Assembly: GCA_944321295.1 (NCBI GenBank) | Contig: CALUKU010000003.1 | Span: 105,460 to 169,459, forward strand | Origin: an uncultured Prevotella sp. | Lineage (GTDB): Bacteria > Bacteroidota > Bacteroidia > Bacteroidales > Bacteroidaceae | Length of the DNA stretch: 64,000 bases | Direction: 5' to 3' | In this document: in pieces, positions 52,350 to 61,077 of the stretch | Layout of the letters: every line of letters starts with the position of its first letter | Position numbering within the stretch: the stretch's first letter is position 1 | The notes under the pieces: model-generated | Told to the model about the DNA's origin: nothing | The model's database searches: none | The model's input: only the letters and a program-made list of their open reading frames with translations | Program-made: the position numbers and the translations under genes

Positions 52350-54404
52350 TTATTTAATCATCGCTACGGAGCGCTTTACGAAGGCGTCGAGGGCGGAGCC
52401 CTTCAGCATGCCGTTCTGCAGCAGGGCAAGGTCGATGAGCTGGTGGAGCACCTTGTTGTCCTTGGCGTATCCGGCGATAATCTGCTGCTTCTTGTCGCGC
52501 TGCTCGCCGAGAGCCTTCTCTGTGGCGGCCAGGTCGTCTTTCTCTTCCTGCGTCACTTCCTCGGGCTTCTTCTTGCCCTGGCTCTGGCGCAGGGCCGAGA
52601 GGCGTGCCTGCTGGCCCTTAATCTCGGCGGTTACGGGCTTAAGCTCGTCGCCGCATTTGGCCTGGCAGTCGTCGAGTATGGCCTTAATCAGGGCGTGGTC
52701 GCTGTTGAGCACGAGGCTGTAGCTGTCGGGCATCTGTGCGTAGAAACTCATGCCGCTCTGGTAGCGGCTGATGTCCTTCATGCGGCGCATGTACTCGCTT
52801 TGGGTTATCATCACGGGCTGCGCGTTCTCGCCCAGGGCCTGCACCTCTACGCTGAACTCGGCCTTGTCAAGCTTGGGCAGCTGCGAGCGGAAGGCTGCTG
52901 ACAGATTGTCAGCCTGGTCGGCGTCAAGCTCGCTCTTCCTTACGTCGTCCTTGACGATTAGGCGGTCTATGATGTCGCTGTCGACACGCATGAAGCGGCT
53001 CTTCTCAAGCTTCTGCTCGAACATCGACGCCGCCGGCACGTCGAGCTGCCCGTCAAGCAGCAGCACGCTGTAGCCCTTGTCCTTAGCAGCCTCGATGTAA
53101 GAGTACTGCTCGTCCTTGTCGGTGGCGTAGAGGTAGACGAGCTGTCCGTCCTTGTCGGTCTGGGCGTCCTTTATCAGGGTCTTGTATTCGTCGAGGGTGA
53201 AGTACTTGCCGTCGACGTCCTTCAGCAGGGTGAAGTCCTTGGCGCGGTCGTAGAAGTCTTCCTGCGAGAGCATGCCGTAGTTGATGAACAGCTTCAGGTC
53301 GTCCCACTTGCTCTCGTATTCCTTACGGTCGTCCTTGAAGATTCCGTTGAGGCGGTCGGCCACTTTCTTGGTGATGTAGGCTGATATCTTCTTGACGTCG
53401 CGGTCGGCCTGCAGGTAGCTGCGGCTTACGTTGAGCGGGATGTCGGGCGAGTCGATCACGCCGTGGAGCAGCGTGAGGAAGTCGGGCACGATGCCCTCCA
53501 CCTGGTCGGTTACGAACACCTGGTTGCAGTAGAGCTGTATCTTGTTACGCTGCAGGTCGATGTTCGACCTTACGCGGGGGAAGTAGAGTATGCCCGTGAG
53601 GTTGAATGGGTAGTCGACGTTCAGGTGTATCCAGAAGAGCGGGTCGTCCTGCATGGGGTAAAGCTCGTGGTAGAACTTCTTGTAGTCGTCGTCCTTAAGG
53701 GTGCTCGGGGTCTTGGTCCACAGCGGCTCTGTGTCGTTTATTATGTTGTCACGGTCGGTTTCCACCTGCTTGCCGTCCTTCCATTCGGTCTTCTTGCCGA
53801 AGGCTACGGGCACGGGCATGAACTTGCAGTACTTGTCGAGCAGGCCCTGTATGCGGCCTTTCTCAAGGAACTCCTTGCAGTCGTCGGCTATGTGCAGTAT
53901 GATGTCGGTGCCGCGGTCATCCTTCTCTGCGTCGTCAATTTCGAAGGTGGGGCTGCCGTCGCACGTCCATCTTACGGCCTTGGCGCCGTCGCGGTAGCTA
54001 CGGGTCAGGATCTCCACCTTGTCGCTCACCATGAAGGCGCTGTAGAAGCCGAGGCCGAAGTGACCTATTATGGCGTTGGCGTTGTCCTTGTATTTCTCAA
54101 GGAAGTCGCTCACGCCAGAGAAGGCTATCTGGTTGATGTACTTGTCGATTTCCTCCTCGGTCATGCCTATGCCGCGGTCGCTGATTGTAAGGGTCTTGTT
54201 CTTCTCGTCGAGCGTCACGCGCACGGTGAGGTCGCCCGGCTCTCCCTTAAACTCGCCCCTCTCGGCCAGGGTCTTCAGCTTCTGCGTTGCGTCGACGGCG
54301 TTGCTCACCATCTCGCGCAGGAATATCTCGTGGTCAGAGTACAAAAACTTTTTGATGACGGGGAATATGTTTTCAGTAGTTACCCCTATGTTTCCTTTCT
54401 GCAT
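52350..54404 (-). CDS. htpG: Molecular chaperone HtpG (Hsp90)
   Basis: 684 residues. N-terminal ATPase domain of the GHKL type: REMVSNAVDATQKL, ISDRGIGMTEEEI, and GHFGLGFYSAFMVSDK. The middle domain has the catalytic Arg region (PLNVSRSYLQADRDVKKI) and the C-terminal dimerisation domain is present, a little longer than in E. coli, with a charged KKKPEEVTQEEKDD insertion. It folds client proteins under stress. Single gene with its own terminator and a candidate sigma-54 promoter upstream. Confidence 0.97.
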   Translation of the reverse strand: MQKGNIGVTTENIFPVIKKFLYSDHEIFLREMVSNAVDATQKLKTLAERGEFKGEPGDLTVRVTLDEKNKTLTISDRGIGMTEEEIDKYINQIAFSGVSDFLEKYKDNANAIIGHFGLGFYSAFMVSDKVEILTRSYRDGAKAVRWTCDGSPTFEIDDAEKDDRGTDIILHIADDCKEFLEKGRIQGLLDKYCKFMPVPVAFGKKTEWKDGKQVETDRDNIINDTEPLWTKTPSTLKDDDYKKFYHELYPMQDDPLFWIHLNVDYPFNLTGILYFPRVRSNIDLQRNKIQLYCNQVFVTDQVEGIVPDFLTLLHGVIDSPDIPLNVSRSYLQADRDVKKISAYITKKVADRLNGIFKDDRKEYESKWDDLKLFINYGMLSQEDFYDRAKDFTLLKDVDGKYFTLDEYKTLIKDAQTDKDGQLVYLYATDKDEQYSYIEAAKDKGYSVLLLDGQLDVPAASMFEQKLEKSRFMRVDSDIIDRLIVKDDVRKSELDADQADNLSAAFRSQLPKLDKAEFSVEVQALGENAQPVMITQSEYMRRMKDISRYQSGMSFYAQMPDSYSLVLNSDHALIKAILDDCQAKCGDELKPVTAEIKGQQARLSALRQSQGKKKPEEVTQEEKDDLAATEKALGEQRDKKQQIIAGYAKDNKVLHQLIDLALLQNGMLKGSALDAFVKRSVAMIK

Positions 54405-54442
54405 GGTTGTATAAGCTTTAAAGTTTCGTTTTGAAGGCTCTA

Positions 54443-54458
54443 TGCAAATTCCGTGCCA
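54443..54458 (-). promoter_or_regulatory. Sigma-54 (RpoN) type promoter candidate for htpG
   Basis: Minus strand TGGCACGGAATTTGCA matches the -24/-12 consensus TGGCACGnnnnTTGCA at every fixed position, with correct GG-to-GC spacing. Expected transcription start is near 54432, leaving about 28 bases of leader. Confidence 0.6.
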
Positions 54459-54463
54459 AACTT

Positions 54464-54493
54464 AAAAGGGCGGCCTTGCACGGCCGCCCTTTT
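54464..54493. terminator. Hairpin upstream of htpG
   Basis: Perfect 12-base arms AAAAGGGCGGCC / complement (54464-54475, 54482-54493), loop TTGCAC. It lies between htpG and the outer-membrane pair and would stop transcription in either direction. Confidence 0.7.
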
Positions 54494-54496
54494 GGA

Positions 54497-54672
54497 AGGA
54501 GTTATCACTCGCTACGCTCGTTTAAGGAGTTAACGGGAGTTATCACTCGCTGCGCTCGTTCAGGGAGTTAACAGACATTACCCACACATGATATCAACCA
54601 CACAGGCTATTGTCCGTTAACTCCGGGCGACCGTAAGGGAGCCTAACTCCCGCTAACTCCCGCTAACTCCTA
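54497..54672. repeat. Inverted-repeat element with internal direct repeats (GGAGTTA family)
   Basis: Two direct copies of about 37 bases (GGAGTTATCACTCGCTACGC.. and GGGAGTTATCACTCGCTGCG..) are followed, after a 50-base spacer, by an inverted arm ending CTAACTCCCGCTAACTCC. Read backwards the right arm gives GTTAGCGGGAGTTAGGCTCC, then AGTTAACGGACAATAG, which matches the left arm of the element at 61078-61241. Confidence 0.6.
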
Positions 54673-54683
54673 TTTAAAGATTG

Positions 54684-56921
54684 TCAGAGGCTGTAGCCGG
54701 TCCATCCGAAGATGTCGGCGGGGCAGCCCGTGTTGCCGCTGGTGATGTTTACAGTTGCGCCTGCGGGGTTCTTTTCGTTGACGTCGCTGTCAACGTTGGT
54801 TGCGTTCTTTGTTACGTTGATAACGCAGCCTGCGTCGCCTGTACCCTTACCGTCGTTAAGGTCGACAAGCTCTTCGATATTGCCGGAACCTGCTACTAAG
54901 GCGTTCTCGATGGTTGCCTTTGCACCGCGGCGCACCTTTATGGCGTCCTGCATTGACGTTGCCGTTGCGAGGTTCTCTATGGTCATGTTCTTTATTGTGA
55001 AGTTTGACTGCGGTGTGTGGTCGGAGCCAAGGCCGTCGAGGTTGCCGTCGGCCTCAACGCCGCGCGGGTCTTCCTCTTGGCTGGTGAAGCTGTCCTCCCA
55101 ACGGCCGTAGCAGTTGGTAAGCGTGCCCGAGTAGCCCTGGGTGAAGTCGAAGCAGTCGTCGTCGCAGTTGACTACGAGCAGGTTGCTTACGTTAACCGAA
55201 CCTCCGAAAAACTCGATACCGTCGTCACCACCTTCTGAGATGTAGATGTTCTCGATGGTAGTACCGTTGCCTACGGCGTTAAGGGTAAGTCCGTTGTGCT
55301 CGATGTCGGCAGTACTCTTAGCGCCAGAGAACAGGATTTCAACATACTTGAGCACACCTGAGTTGTCGCTGTCGTTGTCGCCTCCGTAAGGTATTGTGTT
55401 GGCAATTTCGGTAAAACCTTCGTTAACGTTTCCTGCGGGGCCTGATATTCTGGCGTAGCCGTTGATGATTATGCCGCCCCAGTGGCCTGCCACGGCCGTT
55501 TCGCTGTCGGCCGTGAATACTACGGGAGCCTCAGCGGTGCCTTCGGCGTAAATCTTGCCGCCGCGCTCAACGAGGATGTAGTTGCTGAAGCCTCGTCTGG
55601 CCTTGATGGTCATTCCGGCCGGTATCCTGAGCACGCCGCCTTCCTTTACGTGTACCGAGCCGTTGATGTAGTACTGCTTTTCGGCGTCAAGGGTGATGTC
55701 GCCGGTGATTTCAAGGGGCACGTCGGCCTCTTCCTTAACAGCAACCTCGCCGCTTGCGGTGAAGTCGTAGCCCGTCCAAGCGAACTTGGTGACGTCGGCG
55801 CCCGTGTTGCCGCTGACAATCTTCACGCCGGTGTATTCGGTCGTGCGGTCGTAGTTGACTACGTCGCCTGTTATGTTAGCCGCGTTGTTAGTCACGCTGA
55901 TGGCCGTCGCCGTGGCGGCGGGATCCTTGCTGTCGGTCAGGTCGATGAGGTTCTCAATCTCGCCAGCGCCTTCAACCAGGGCGTTGGTTATGTTGGCTGT
56001 TGCAAGGCGGCGTATCTTGATGGCGTCCTGCATGGCCTGGCTTGCCGACTCGTTCTTGATGGTCATGTTCTTGATGGTGAAGTTAGCCTGCGGCGTGCCG
56101 TCGGCCATCTCGCCGTCAAGGTTGCCGTCAGCCTCAACGCCGCGCGGGTCTTCCTCGTCGCTGGTGAAGCCGTTCTCCCACACGCCGTAGCAGTTGTCGA
56201 GGGTGCCCGAGTAGCCCTGTGTGAAGTCGAAGCAGTCGTCGTCGCAGTTGACTACGAGCAGGTTGCTTACGTTGACCGAGCCGCCGAAGAACTCAATGCC
56301 GTCGTCGGCGCCCTCTACGATGTAGACGTTGTCAATCTCGGTTCCGTTGCCCACGCCGTTGAGCGTAAGACCGTTATGCTCGATGTCGGCCGAGCTCTTG
56401 GCTCCGGTGTACCACAGCTCTACGTACTTGATGACGCCGCTGTTGTCGGCTGCGTCGTCGCCGCCGTAAGGAATGTTGGTCGACACCTCCGTTCCGGCAG
56501 TGCCTCCACCCGTGATGGGCGCCTTACCGTTGATGATCAGTCCGCCCCAGTAGCCCGAGGTGGCGTCCTCGCTGTCGGCAGTGAACACGATGGGTTTGTC
56601 GGCCGTGCCGTTGGCGTAGATCTTGCCGCCCTGCTCTACGATGATGTAGTTGCTGAAGCCTTGCGCCGCCTTGATGACGGTTCCTGCGGGAATGTTGAGC
56701 GTAGCTCCGGCCGGAACGTTCAAGGTGCCGGTCAGGTGGTATTCCTTGTTGGCGTCAAGGTTCATCGTTCCCTCGATGGTTCCCTTGAGTTCTACGGCCT
56801 CGGGGTTGACGGCAGAACCGCCGCCGCTTCCGCCGTTGTCATCGTCGTCGCTGCAAGATGTCAGACTCATTGCGCCGATCATGGCAAACATTGCCAGTGC
56901 GCTCATAAAAAACTTTCTCAT
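54684..56921 (-). CDS. Surface lipoprotein made of two tandem beta-helix repeats
   Basis: 745 residues. Lipoprotein signal (lipobox LTSC) directly followed by SDDDDNGGSGGG, a surface-export type signal. The mature part is an internal duplication: residues 40-385 and 395-745 share whole stretches, for instance GGSVNVSNLLVVNCDDDCFD followed by FTQGYSGTL, EEDPRGVEADGNLDG, and IEHNGLTLN. Each half starts with a strand-rich ANKEYHLTGTLNVPAGATLN or AEKQYYINGSVHVKEGGVLR and reads as a right-handed beta-helix. It follows a TonB-dependent receptor gene by 116 bases, so it is probably the receptor's surface partner, in the place where SusD stands in Sus systems. Substrate unknown; Asp-rich loops (DCDDDCFD type) could bind metal. 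Confidence 0.8.
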   Translation of the reverse strand: MRKFFMSALAMFAMIGAMSLTSCSDDDDNGGSGGGSAVNPEAVELKGTIEGTMNLDANKEYHLTGTLNVPAGATLNIPAGTVIKAAQGFSNYIIVEQGGKIYANGTADKPIVFTADSEDATSGYWGGLIINGKAPITGGGTAGTEVSTNIPYGGDDAADNSGVIKYVELWYTGAKSSADIEHNGLTLNGVGNGTEIDNVYIVEGADDGIEFFGGSVNVSNLLVVNCDDDCFDFTQGYSGTLDNCYGVWENGFTSDEEDPRGVEADGNLDGEMADGTPQANFTIKNMTIKNESASQAMQDAIKIRRLATANITNALVEGAGEIENLIDLTDSKDPAATATAISVTNNAANITGDVVNYDRTTEYTGVKIVSGNTGADVTKFAWTGYDFTASGEVAVKEEADVPLEITGDITLDAEKQYYINGSVHVKEGGVLRIPAGMTIKARRGFSNYILVERGGKIYAEGTAEAPVVFTADSETAVAGHWGGIIINGYARISGPAGNVNEGFTEIANTIPYGGDNDSDNSGVLKYVEILFSGAKSTADIEHNGLTLNAVGNGTTIENIYISEGGDDGIEFFGGSVNVSNLLVVNCDDDCFDFTQGYSGTLTNCYGRWEDSFTSQEEDPRGVEADGNLDGLGSDHTPQSNFTIKNMTIENLATATSMQDAIKVRRGAKATIENALVAGSGNIEELVDLNDGKGTGDAGCVINVTKNATNVDSDVNEKNPAGATVNITSGNTGCPADIFGWTGYSL

Positions 56922-57037
56922 GTTGCTAAATAATTAGTTGAACAAATGTTGTTATCTTGTTTATAGATAGGCCGAATGGGCCTTATAAGCCTTATATGCC
57001 TCTTGTAAAGAGGTATTGGATTTTTCACTTTTCACTC

Positions 57038-59752
57038 TTACAGGTTGTAGGTCAGCCCGAGGCTTAGGTCTACGCCCTTGCGGTACTTGCTGAGCACCAC
57101 CTCCTTGTTGTCGGCGTTGCCTTTGCGTGTCAGCTGGTGGGCAGAGTTGAGCAGGTTGCGCGCCTTCAGGTTGACGGAGAAGTGCTTGCCAAGCTGCGTA
57201 GAGGCCACGAAGTCGAGCGTCGGTATGCCGTTCTCCATGATGTCCTGATAGCCTTGGGTGCCTATGGTGTAGATGCGGTCGCTGAAGTAGTTGAACACCA
57301 GTGCGCCCGTGAAAGAGTTTGAGCCTTTGCGCAGCAGGTATGTAAGGTCGGCGTTGACAATCCACGGGGCTGCTCCCTCAAGCTGAGAGCCAGACGGGTC
57401 GGTTGCCAGGGGCACCTTGGCGCAGGTGTAAGTGTAAGCTCCGTTGACGCCGAGCGTAAGCCTGCTGAGGCCGTCGTTCTCAAGGCTTTGCGAGAAGAGG
57501 TGCTTCTTCACCTCCATCTCGACGCCGGCCGCCGTGGCGTGGTCGGAGATGTTCTGGTATGAAAGGAAGCCTCCGGCGCTGGCCACCTCTATTCTCGAGA
57601 TGGGGTTCTTGATGTATTTGTAGAAGCCTGTGATTGAGATAAGCTCCGAGGGCGACAAATACCAATCCCACTTCAGGTCGACGTTGTAATTGTCTGACGG
57701 CTTCAGGTTTGGGTTACCCTCGCTCTTGAAGCTCACGCCGATATAGCGGTAGGGCGATATCTCCTTCGACTGCGGCAGCGTGTAGGTCTTGCTTGCGGCA
57801 AGGCGCAGGGTATGTTTGTCGTTCAGGTCGTAGCGCAGGTTAAGGCTGGGCAGGAAGTAAGACTTGTCAATCTTCTGCGTGCCCTTGGTGCTATGCAGGT
57901 TCACGTCGTAGTCTACTTTCATGTAAACGTCGTCATACTTAAGGCCGAGGTTGGCCGTGAACCCCTGCGTAAACTGGTATGTAGCTTCGGCATATGCCGA
58001 GTGGATGTTCTTCTTTACATTATATATGTCGTTCTGGTAGCCGAGTTTGAACACCCCAGAGGCGAGGTTGTTCTGGTTGAAGTAGTCGTCGAAGCGTATG
58101 TTAGAGATGTCGAACGGGTTGCGCTGGATTACCGACATGTCGTACTCAACGGCGTCGAAAGCGTCCTTGACGAAGCGGCCCATGTAGCCTACCTGTACGT
58201 TCGAGCGCTGCTCGAAGCTGTCTTTCAGTTTGTATGTAAGCGCGGCGCGCACGTTGAGGTCCTTGTTGTCAAGCTCTGAGAAGTAGCGCTGCTGTATGCC
58301 CGTGCCCTTCATCGGCACGTAAGCGTCGTCGTTCTTCACGAGGTTGTTGATGCGGCGGTCAGGCTCGCTGCCGTTGACGATGTTGTATGAGGCTCCGGCG
58401 TTAAGGTCGAACCTCTTGCCGAGCTGCCATTTAGTGTCGAGCTGGTTCACGATGAGCAGGTTGTCGTTGGCCTGCTGGCGGCGCATGAAGCCCTCGAACG
58501 TGTCAGACGATTCATACTTCGAGTCCATGCCGAGGTAGTCGCCGACGGATTCCTCGGTTGAGTGCACCAGCATGAAGTTGTAAGCTAAGCGGTGCTTGCG
58601 GGCGTGGTTGTATTCGAGGTTGGCCATTGCCACCTGGCTTGTCATAACCTTTGATATGTCGCCGTCAAGGTCTTGCGAGATGGTTCCCGTAGTCGTTGAG
58701 TTGCGCACCTCCTCGTCATAGTGGGTGTAGTCTTTGTTGTGCGACGCCACGAGGAAGAGCGATAAGGCGTCTTTGCCGAATTTGAAACGCTTTCCTCCGA
58801 ATACGGAGTAGCTCTGGTTTATCTGCAGGTTCTGCTTCGACGGGTCGAGCGAATTGCGGAAGTTGTATGAGTCAAGGTTTTCGCCCGGCTGTGTCTTGTT
58901 GGCAAAACCGAACGCGTTGACGCCGTCCATTCGCATGAAGTCTGACGAGAAGGTCTGCGTGTTGAAGCCTCCCGATACGCTTACGCCGAGCTTGCCGTCG
59001 CCCGTAAGCTCCTTTGAAGTTATGTTGATGTCGGCTCCAGCGACGTCGGCGGGCGTATTGCTGTAGAAGGCCTTGTTCACGTCTACCGACTGGATTATGT
59101 CGGTTGAGAAAAAGTCGAGGGCGATGTTCTTATACTCCGGATCCTCCGACGGCAAGGGGAAGCGGTTAAGCGTCGTGATGTTGTAACGGTCGCCCAGGCC
59201 GCGCACGAAGACGTTCTTTACACCTTCCTGCCTCGATATTCCCGAGATTTTCGTCACCGCGGCCTGCGCGTCGCCTACGCCTTTGCGCGACAGTTCCTGC
59301 GCGCCGATGGTCTGCAGGGCTATAACGGAGCGTTTCTGTTCCATCATCGTCACGTTCTCTGACTCGCGGTTAGCCTTGGCCACCACCTCTACGCCTTCCA
59401 GGCGGCGCGTGTCGGCCTCCATCTCGAAGTCAAGCGTCGTAGCCTGGTTGTCCTCAATCTTCACCTGACGCTTGACGGCCGTCTTGTACCCGATGTATTT
59501 AATCTCAATGTCGTAAATGCCGTCAGAGAGTCCCGTCAGGCTGAAGTTGCCGTCTACGTCGGTCACTGCGGCCACGTCGCTGCCCACCACCTTCACAGTG
59601 GCTCCTATCAGCGGCTCTTTTGACGTGCGGTCTTTTATGCATCCCTTGATGTCCACGTCTGTTCCACCTGCGCCGAAGGCCTGTGCCGCCGTCATCCACG
59701 CCGCGGCGGCAGCGCTCATCAGTCGTTTTGTCATGTACGTCCTTTTCTTCAT
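57038..59752 (-). CDS. TonB-dependent receptor with carboxypeptidase-like N-terminal domain
   Basis: 904-residue outer-membrane protein. Signal peptide, then a CarboxypepD_reg-like domain (VDIKGCIKDRTSKEPLIGAT, DGNFSLTGLSDGIYDIEIKY; residues 32-110), a plug (LSRKGVGDAQAAVTKISGIS; VFVRGLGDRYNITTLNRFPL) and a barrel ending SLGLTYNL. It is shorter than SusC proteins and has no SusD gene beside it; the next gene encodes a duplicated beta-helix lipoprotein. The plug motif GLGDRYN is found in receptors of this subgroup. Substrate unknown; a metal complex, oligosaccharide or peptide is possible. No riboswitch or regulator was seen next to it. Confidence 0.9.
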   Translation of the reverse strand: MKKRTYMTKRLMSAAAAAWMTAAQAFGAGGTDVDIKGCIKDRTSKEPLIGATVKVVGSDVAAVTDVDGNFSLTGLSDGIYDIEIKYIGYKTAVKRQVKIEDNQATTLDFEMEADTRRLEGVEVVAKANRESENVTMMEQKRSVIALQTIGAQELSRKGVGDAQAAVTKISGISRQEGVKNVFVRGLGDRYNITTLNRFPLPSEDPEYKNIALDFFSTDIIQSVDVNKAFYSNTPADVAGADINITSKELTGDGKLGVSVSGGFNTQTFSSDFMRMDGVNAFGFANKTQPGENLDSYNFRNSLDPSKQNLQINQSYSVFGGKRFKFGKDALSLFLVASHNKDYTHYDEEVRNSTTTGTISQDLDGDISKVMTSQVAMANLEYNHARKHRLAYNFMLVHSTEESVGDYLGMDSKYESSDTFEGFMRRQQANDNLLIVNQLDTKWQLGKRFDLNAGASYNIVNGSEPDRRINNLVKNDDAYVPMKGTGIQQRYFSELDNKDLNVRAALTYKLKDSFEQRSNVQVGYMGRFVKDAFDAVEYDMSVIQRNPFDISNIRFDDYFNQNNLASGVFKLGYQNDIYNVKKNIHSAYAEATYQFTQGFTANLGLKYDDVYMKVDYDVNLHSTKGTQKIDKSYFLPSLNLRYDLNDKHTLRLAASKTYTLPQSKEISPYRYIGVSFKSEGNPNLKPSDNYNVDLKWDWYLSPSELISITGFYKYIKNPISRIEVASAGGFLSYQNISDHATAAGVEMEVKKHLFSQSLENDGLSRLTLGVNGAYTYTCAKVPLATDPSGSQLEGAAPWIVNADLTYLLRKGSNSFTGALVFNYFSDRIYTIGTQGYQDIMENGIPTLDFVASTQLGKHFSVNLKARNLLNSAHQLTRKGNADNKEVVLSKYRKGVDLSLGLTYNL

Positions 59753-59978
59753 TTTTATATGATGTCTTGTTTTCAGGGTGCAAAGTTCGGACGTATGGGT
59801 TACAAAGGCGTATCACTCGGATGAACATTATTTTGCGCCTTTATTTCCATTTTATTACAATGAGTCGTGTCATTGCTGATTATATATAAAGGTGGCTGAC
59901 GCGCGTAAAATGCGCTTGACGGCATGTTCACGCAAGCATTTTATAATGTTTGCCTAATATCTTGGTTTACAATGCGTT

Positions 59979-60019
59979 ATAATATGCTGCCTGTTAAATT
60001 GCAATAGGCGGCATATTAT
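59979..60019. repeat. Hairpin 1 upstream of the receptor gene
   Basis: Arms ATAATATGCTGCCT / AGGCGGCATATTAT (59979-59992, 60006-60019), one G-U type mismatch, 13-base loop. Confidence 0.5.
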
Positions 60020-60026
60020 ACGACAA

Positions 60027-60059
60027 AAGGCTACCTCTTGCATCGCAAGAAGTAGCCTT
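60027..60059. terminator. Hairpin 2 upstream of the receptor gene
   Basis: Arms AAGGCTACCTCTTGC / GCAAGAAGTAGCCTT (60027-60041, 60045-60059), one mismatch, 3-base loop, A/T-rich flanks. Terminator-like. Confidence 0.55.
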
Positions 60060-60189
60060 ACACGGGTCATCCGCTGTTTGGGTGGATGATAATGGCCTAT
60101 TCTTTTTCTTTCGTTCTGAATTTTGTCTTATGTCATTATGATGACAATCGCAGTGAACATCCTTGTCCAAGTGAAGTTCTCGCACATCA

Positions 60190-60403
60190 CGTCATTCCGT
60201 GCTTGACACGGAATCCAGACGAACGCACCCTCTTCCAATCCAGGCGGTCGCTAATCGTCCCAAACTTGATTTGTCTTGAACTTGATTCAGGACATACGAA
60301 CGCACCCTCAAACAAACAACGTGGCGGAATACAACTGTCCTGAATCAAGTTCAGGATGACGAATCAAGTTCAGGATGACGACGGATCAAGTCCGGGATGA
60401 CGG
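60190..60403. repeat. CACCCTC / TCCTGAATCAAG repeat cluster
   Basis: Two copies with GAACGCACCCTC (near 60220 and 60298), the second preceded by CTTGAACTTGATTCAGGAC, then three consecutive near-copies of GAATCAAGTTCAGGATGACG (60339-60403). The units match those at 31625-31747. Confidence 0.6.
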
Positions 60404-60468
60404 TTACCGAGCGCCTCACTTGGACGAGGGGTGTTTTTATTAATATTACCAAAGTTCGGCATAAGGGA

Positions 60469-60621
60469 AACACCACTTCGTAGGGACATAATTTATTATG
60501 TCCGCACGCCTCGAAGAGGCGTATTTAGTCGGTTTTTACACATAATAACGTTCTTTGCTTTCAGCGAACTTCGTTTCAGAACGTGCGGACATAATAAATT
60601 ATGTCCCTACGAAATGGTGTT
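60469..60621. repeat. MITE-like element with 40-bp terminal inverted repeats
   Basis: Left arm 60469-60508 and right arm 60582-60621 are inverted copies identical at 39 of 40 positions, each containing GTAGGGACATAATTTATTAT and TGTCCGCACG. The 73-base centre has no gene. The right arm ends on the first base of the lipoprotein stop codon. A third arm is at 63860-63899. Confidence 0.8.
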
Positions 60622-60998
60622 CAGTAGTTTTGCCGCTTGAAGGCCACTATGCGGTTTTCCTCGGGGTTGAGGTAGAACGTGTGCGCGATGGTGTCGCCGC
60701 CTACGCATATCTCGGCTTTCGTGTAAACGTATTTCTTGGGCATAACGGTTGCGCTGTCATAGGCGATACCCTTTTTGAATATCGGGTTGCGCTCTGCGTC
60801 CTTACGCATTTCTATGACGGCGCTGTCGGTGACGTGGCGGGTTGAGTCAGTCTTCGTGAAAGCTACGGTGTATTCGGTTGTGGATATGTTCTTTTCGAGA
60901 AAGTCCTTTACCGTGCTTTCGGCCTTGTGGCTATGGCCGCAGCCGGCCAGCGTGATTGCCGCCGCGCAGGCGAGCGTTGCAATTGTGATGTGTTTCAT
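60621..60998 (-). CDS. Small hypothetical lipoprotein
   Basis: 125 residues with lipobox LAGC (Cys at residue 20) followed by GHSHKAES. The mature part is a small alpha/beta domain (STVKDFLEKNISTTEYTVAF; DSATVMPKKYVYTKAEICVG; HTFYLNPEENRIVAFKRQNY). No recognised family. The stop codon is shared with the edge of the MITE-like element, so the original 3' end may have been altered by its insertion. Single gene. Confidence 0.72.
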   Translation of the reverse strand: MKHITIATLACAAAITLAGCGHSHKAESTVKDFLEKNISTTEYTVAFTKTDSTRHVTDSAVIEMRKDAERNPIFKKGIAYDSATVMPKKYVYTKAEICVGGDTIAHTFYLNPEENRIVAFKRQNY

Positions 60999-61027
60999 CT
61001 TCTTACTGTCTGTGATGCGATATTAAA

Positions 61028-61068
61028 AGCGGAAGCCAGGCAGGCTTGCGCACGTCTTGGCTTCCGCT
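61028..61068 (-). terminator. Hairpin between pepD and the small lipoprotein
   Basis: Arms AGCGGAAGCCA / TGGCTTCCGCT (61028-61038, 61058-61068) with a 19-base loop. Confidence 0.45.
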
Positions 61069-61077
61069 CGTTCTTGA

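Larger units (their letters stand above)
59753..60620. other. 868-bp gene-free stretch with hairpins and repeats
   Basis: No gene. It holds a weak promoter-like GAACTTTG (59788-59781, minus) for the receptor gene, two hairpins (59979-60019 and 60027-60059), the CACCCTC repeat cluster (60190-60403) and the MITE-like element at 60469-60621. Reading frames here are short and low-complexity. Confidence 0.6.

Noticed and set aside
55482-56933. 483-codon plus-strand frame opposite the beta-helix lipoprotein
   Set aside because: Antisense shadow; its apparent internal repeats mirror the duplication on the minus strand.
60339-60403. CRISPR-like short tandem repeats
   Set aside because: Copies of about 20 bases lie directly next to each other without spacers; they belong to a palindromic repeat family.
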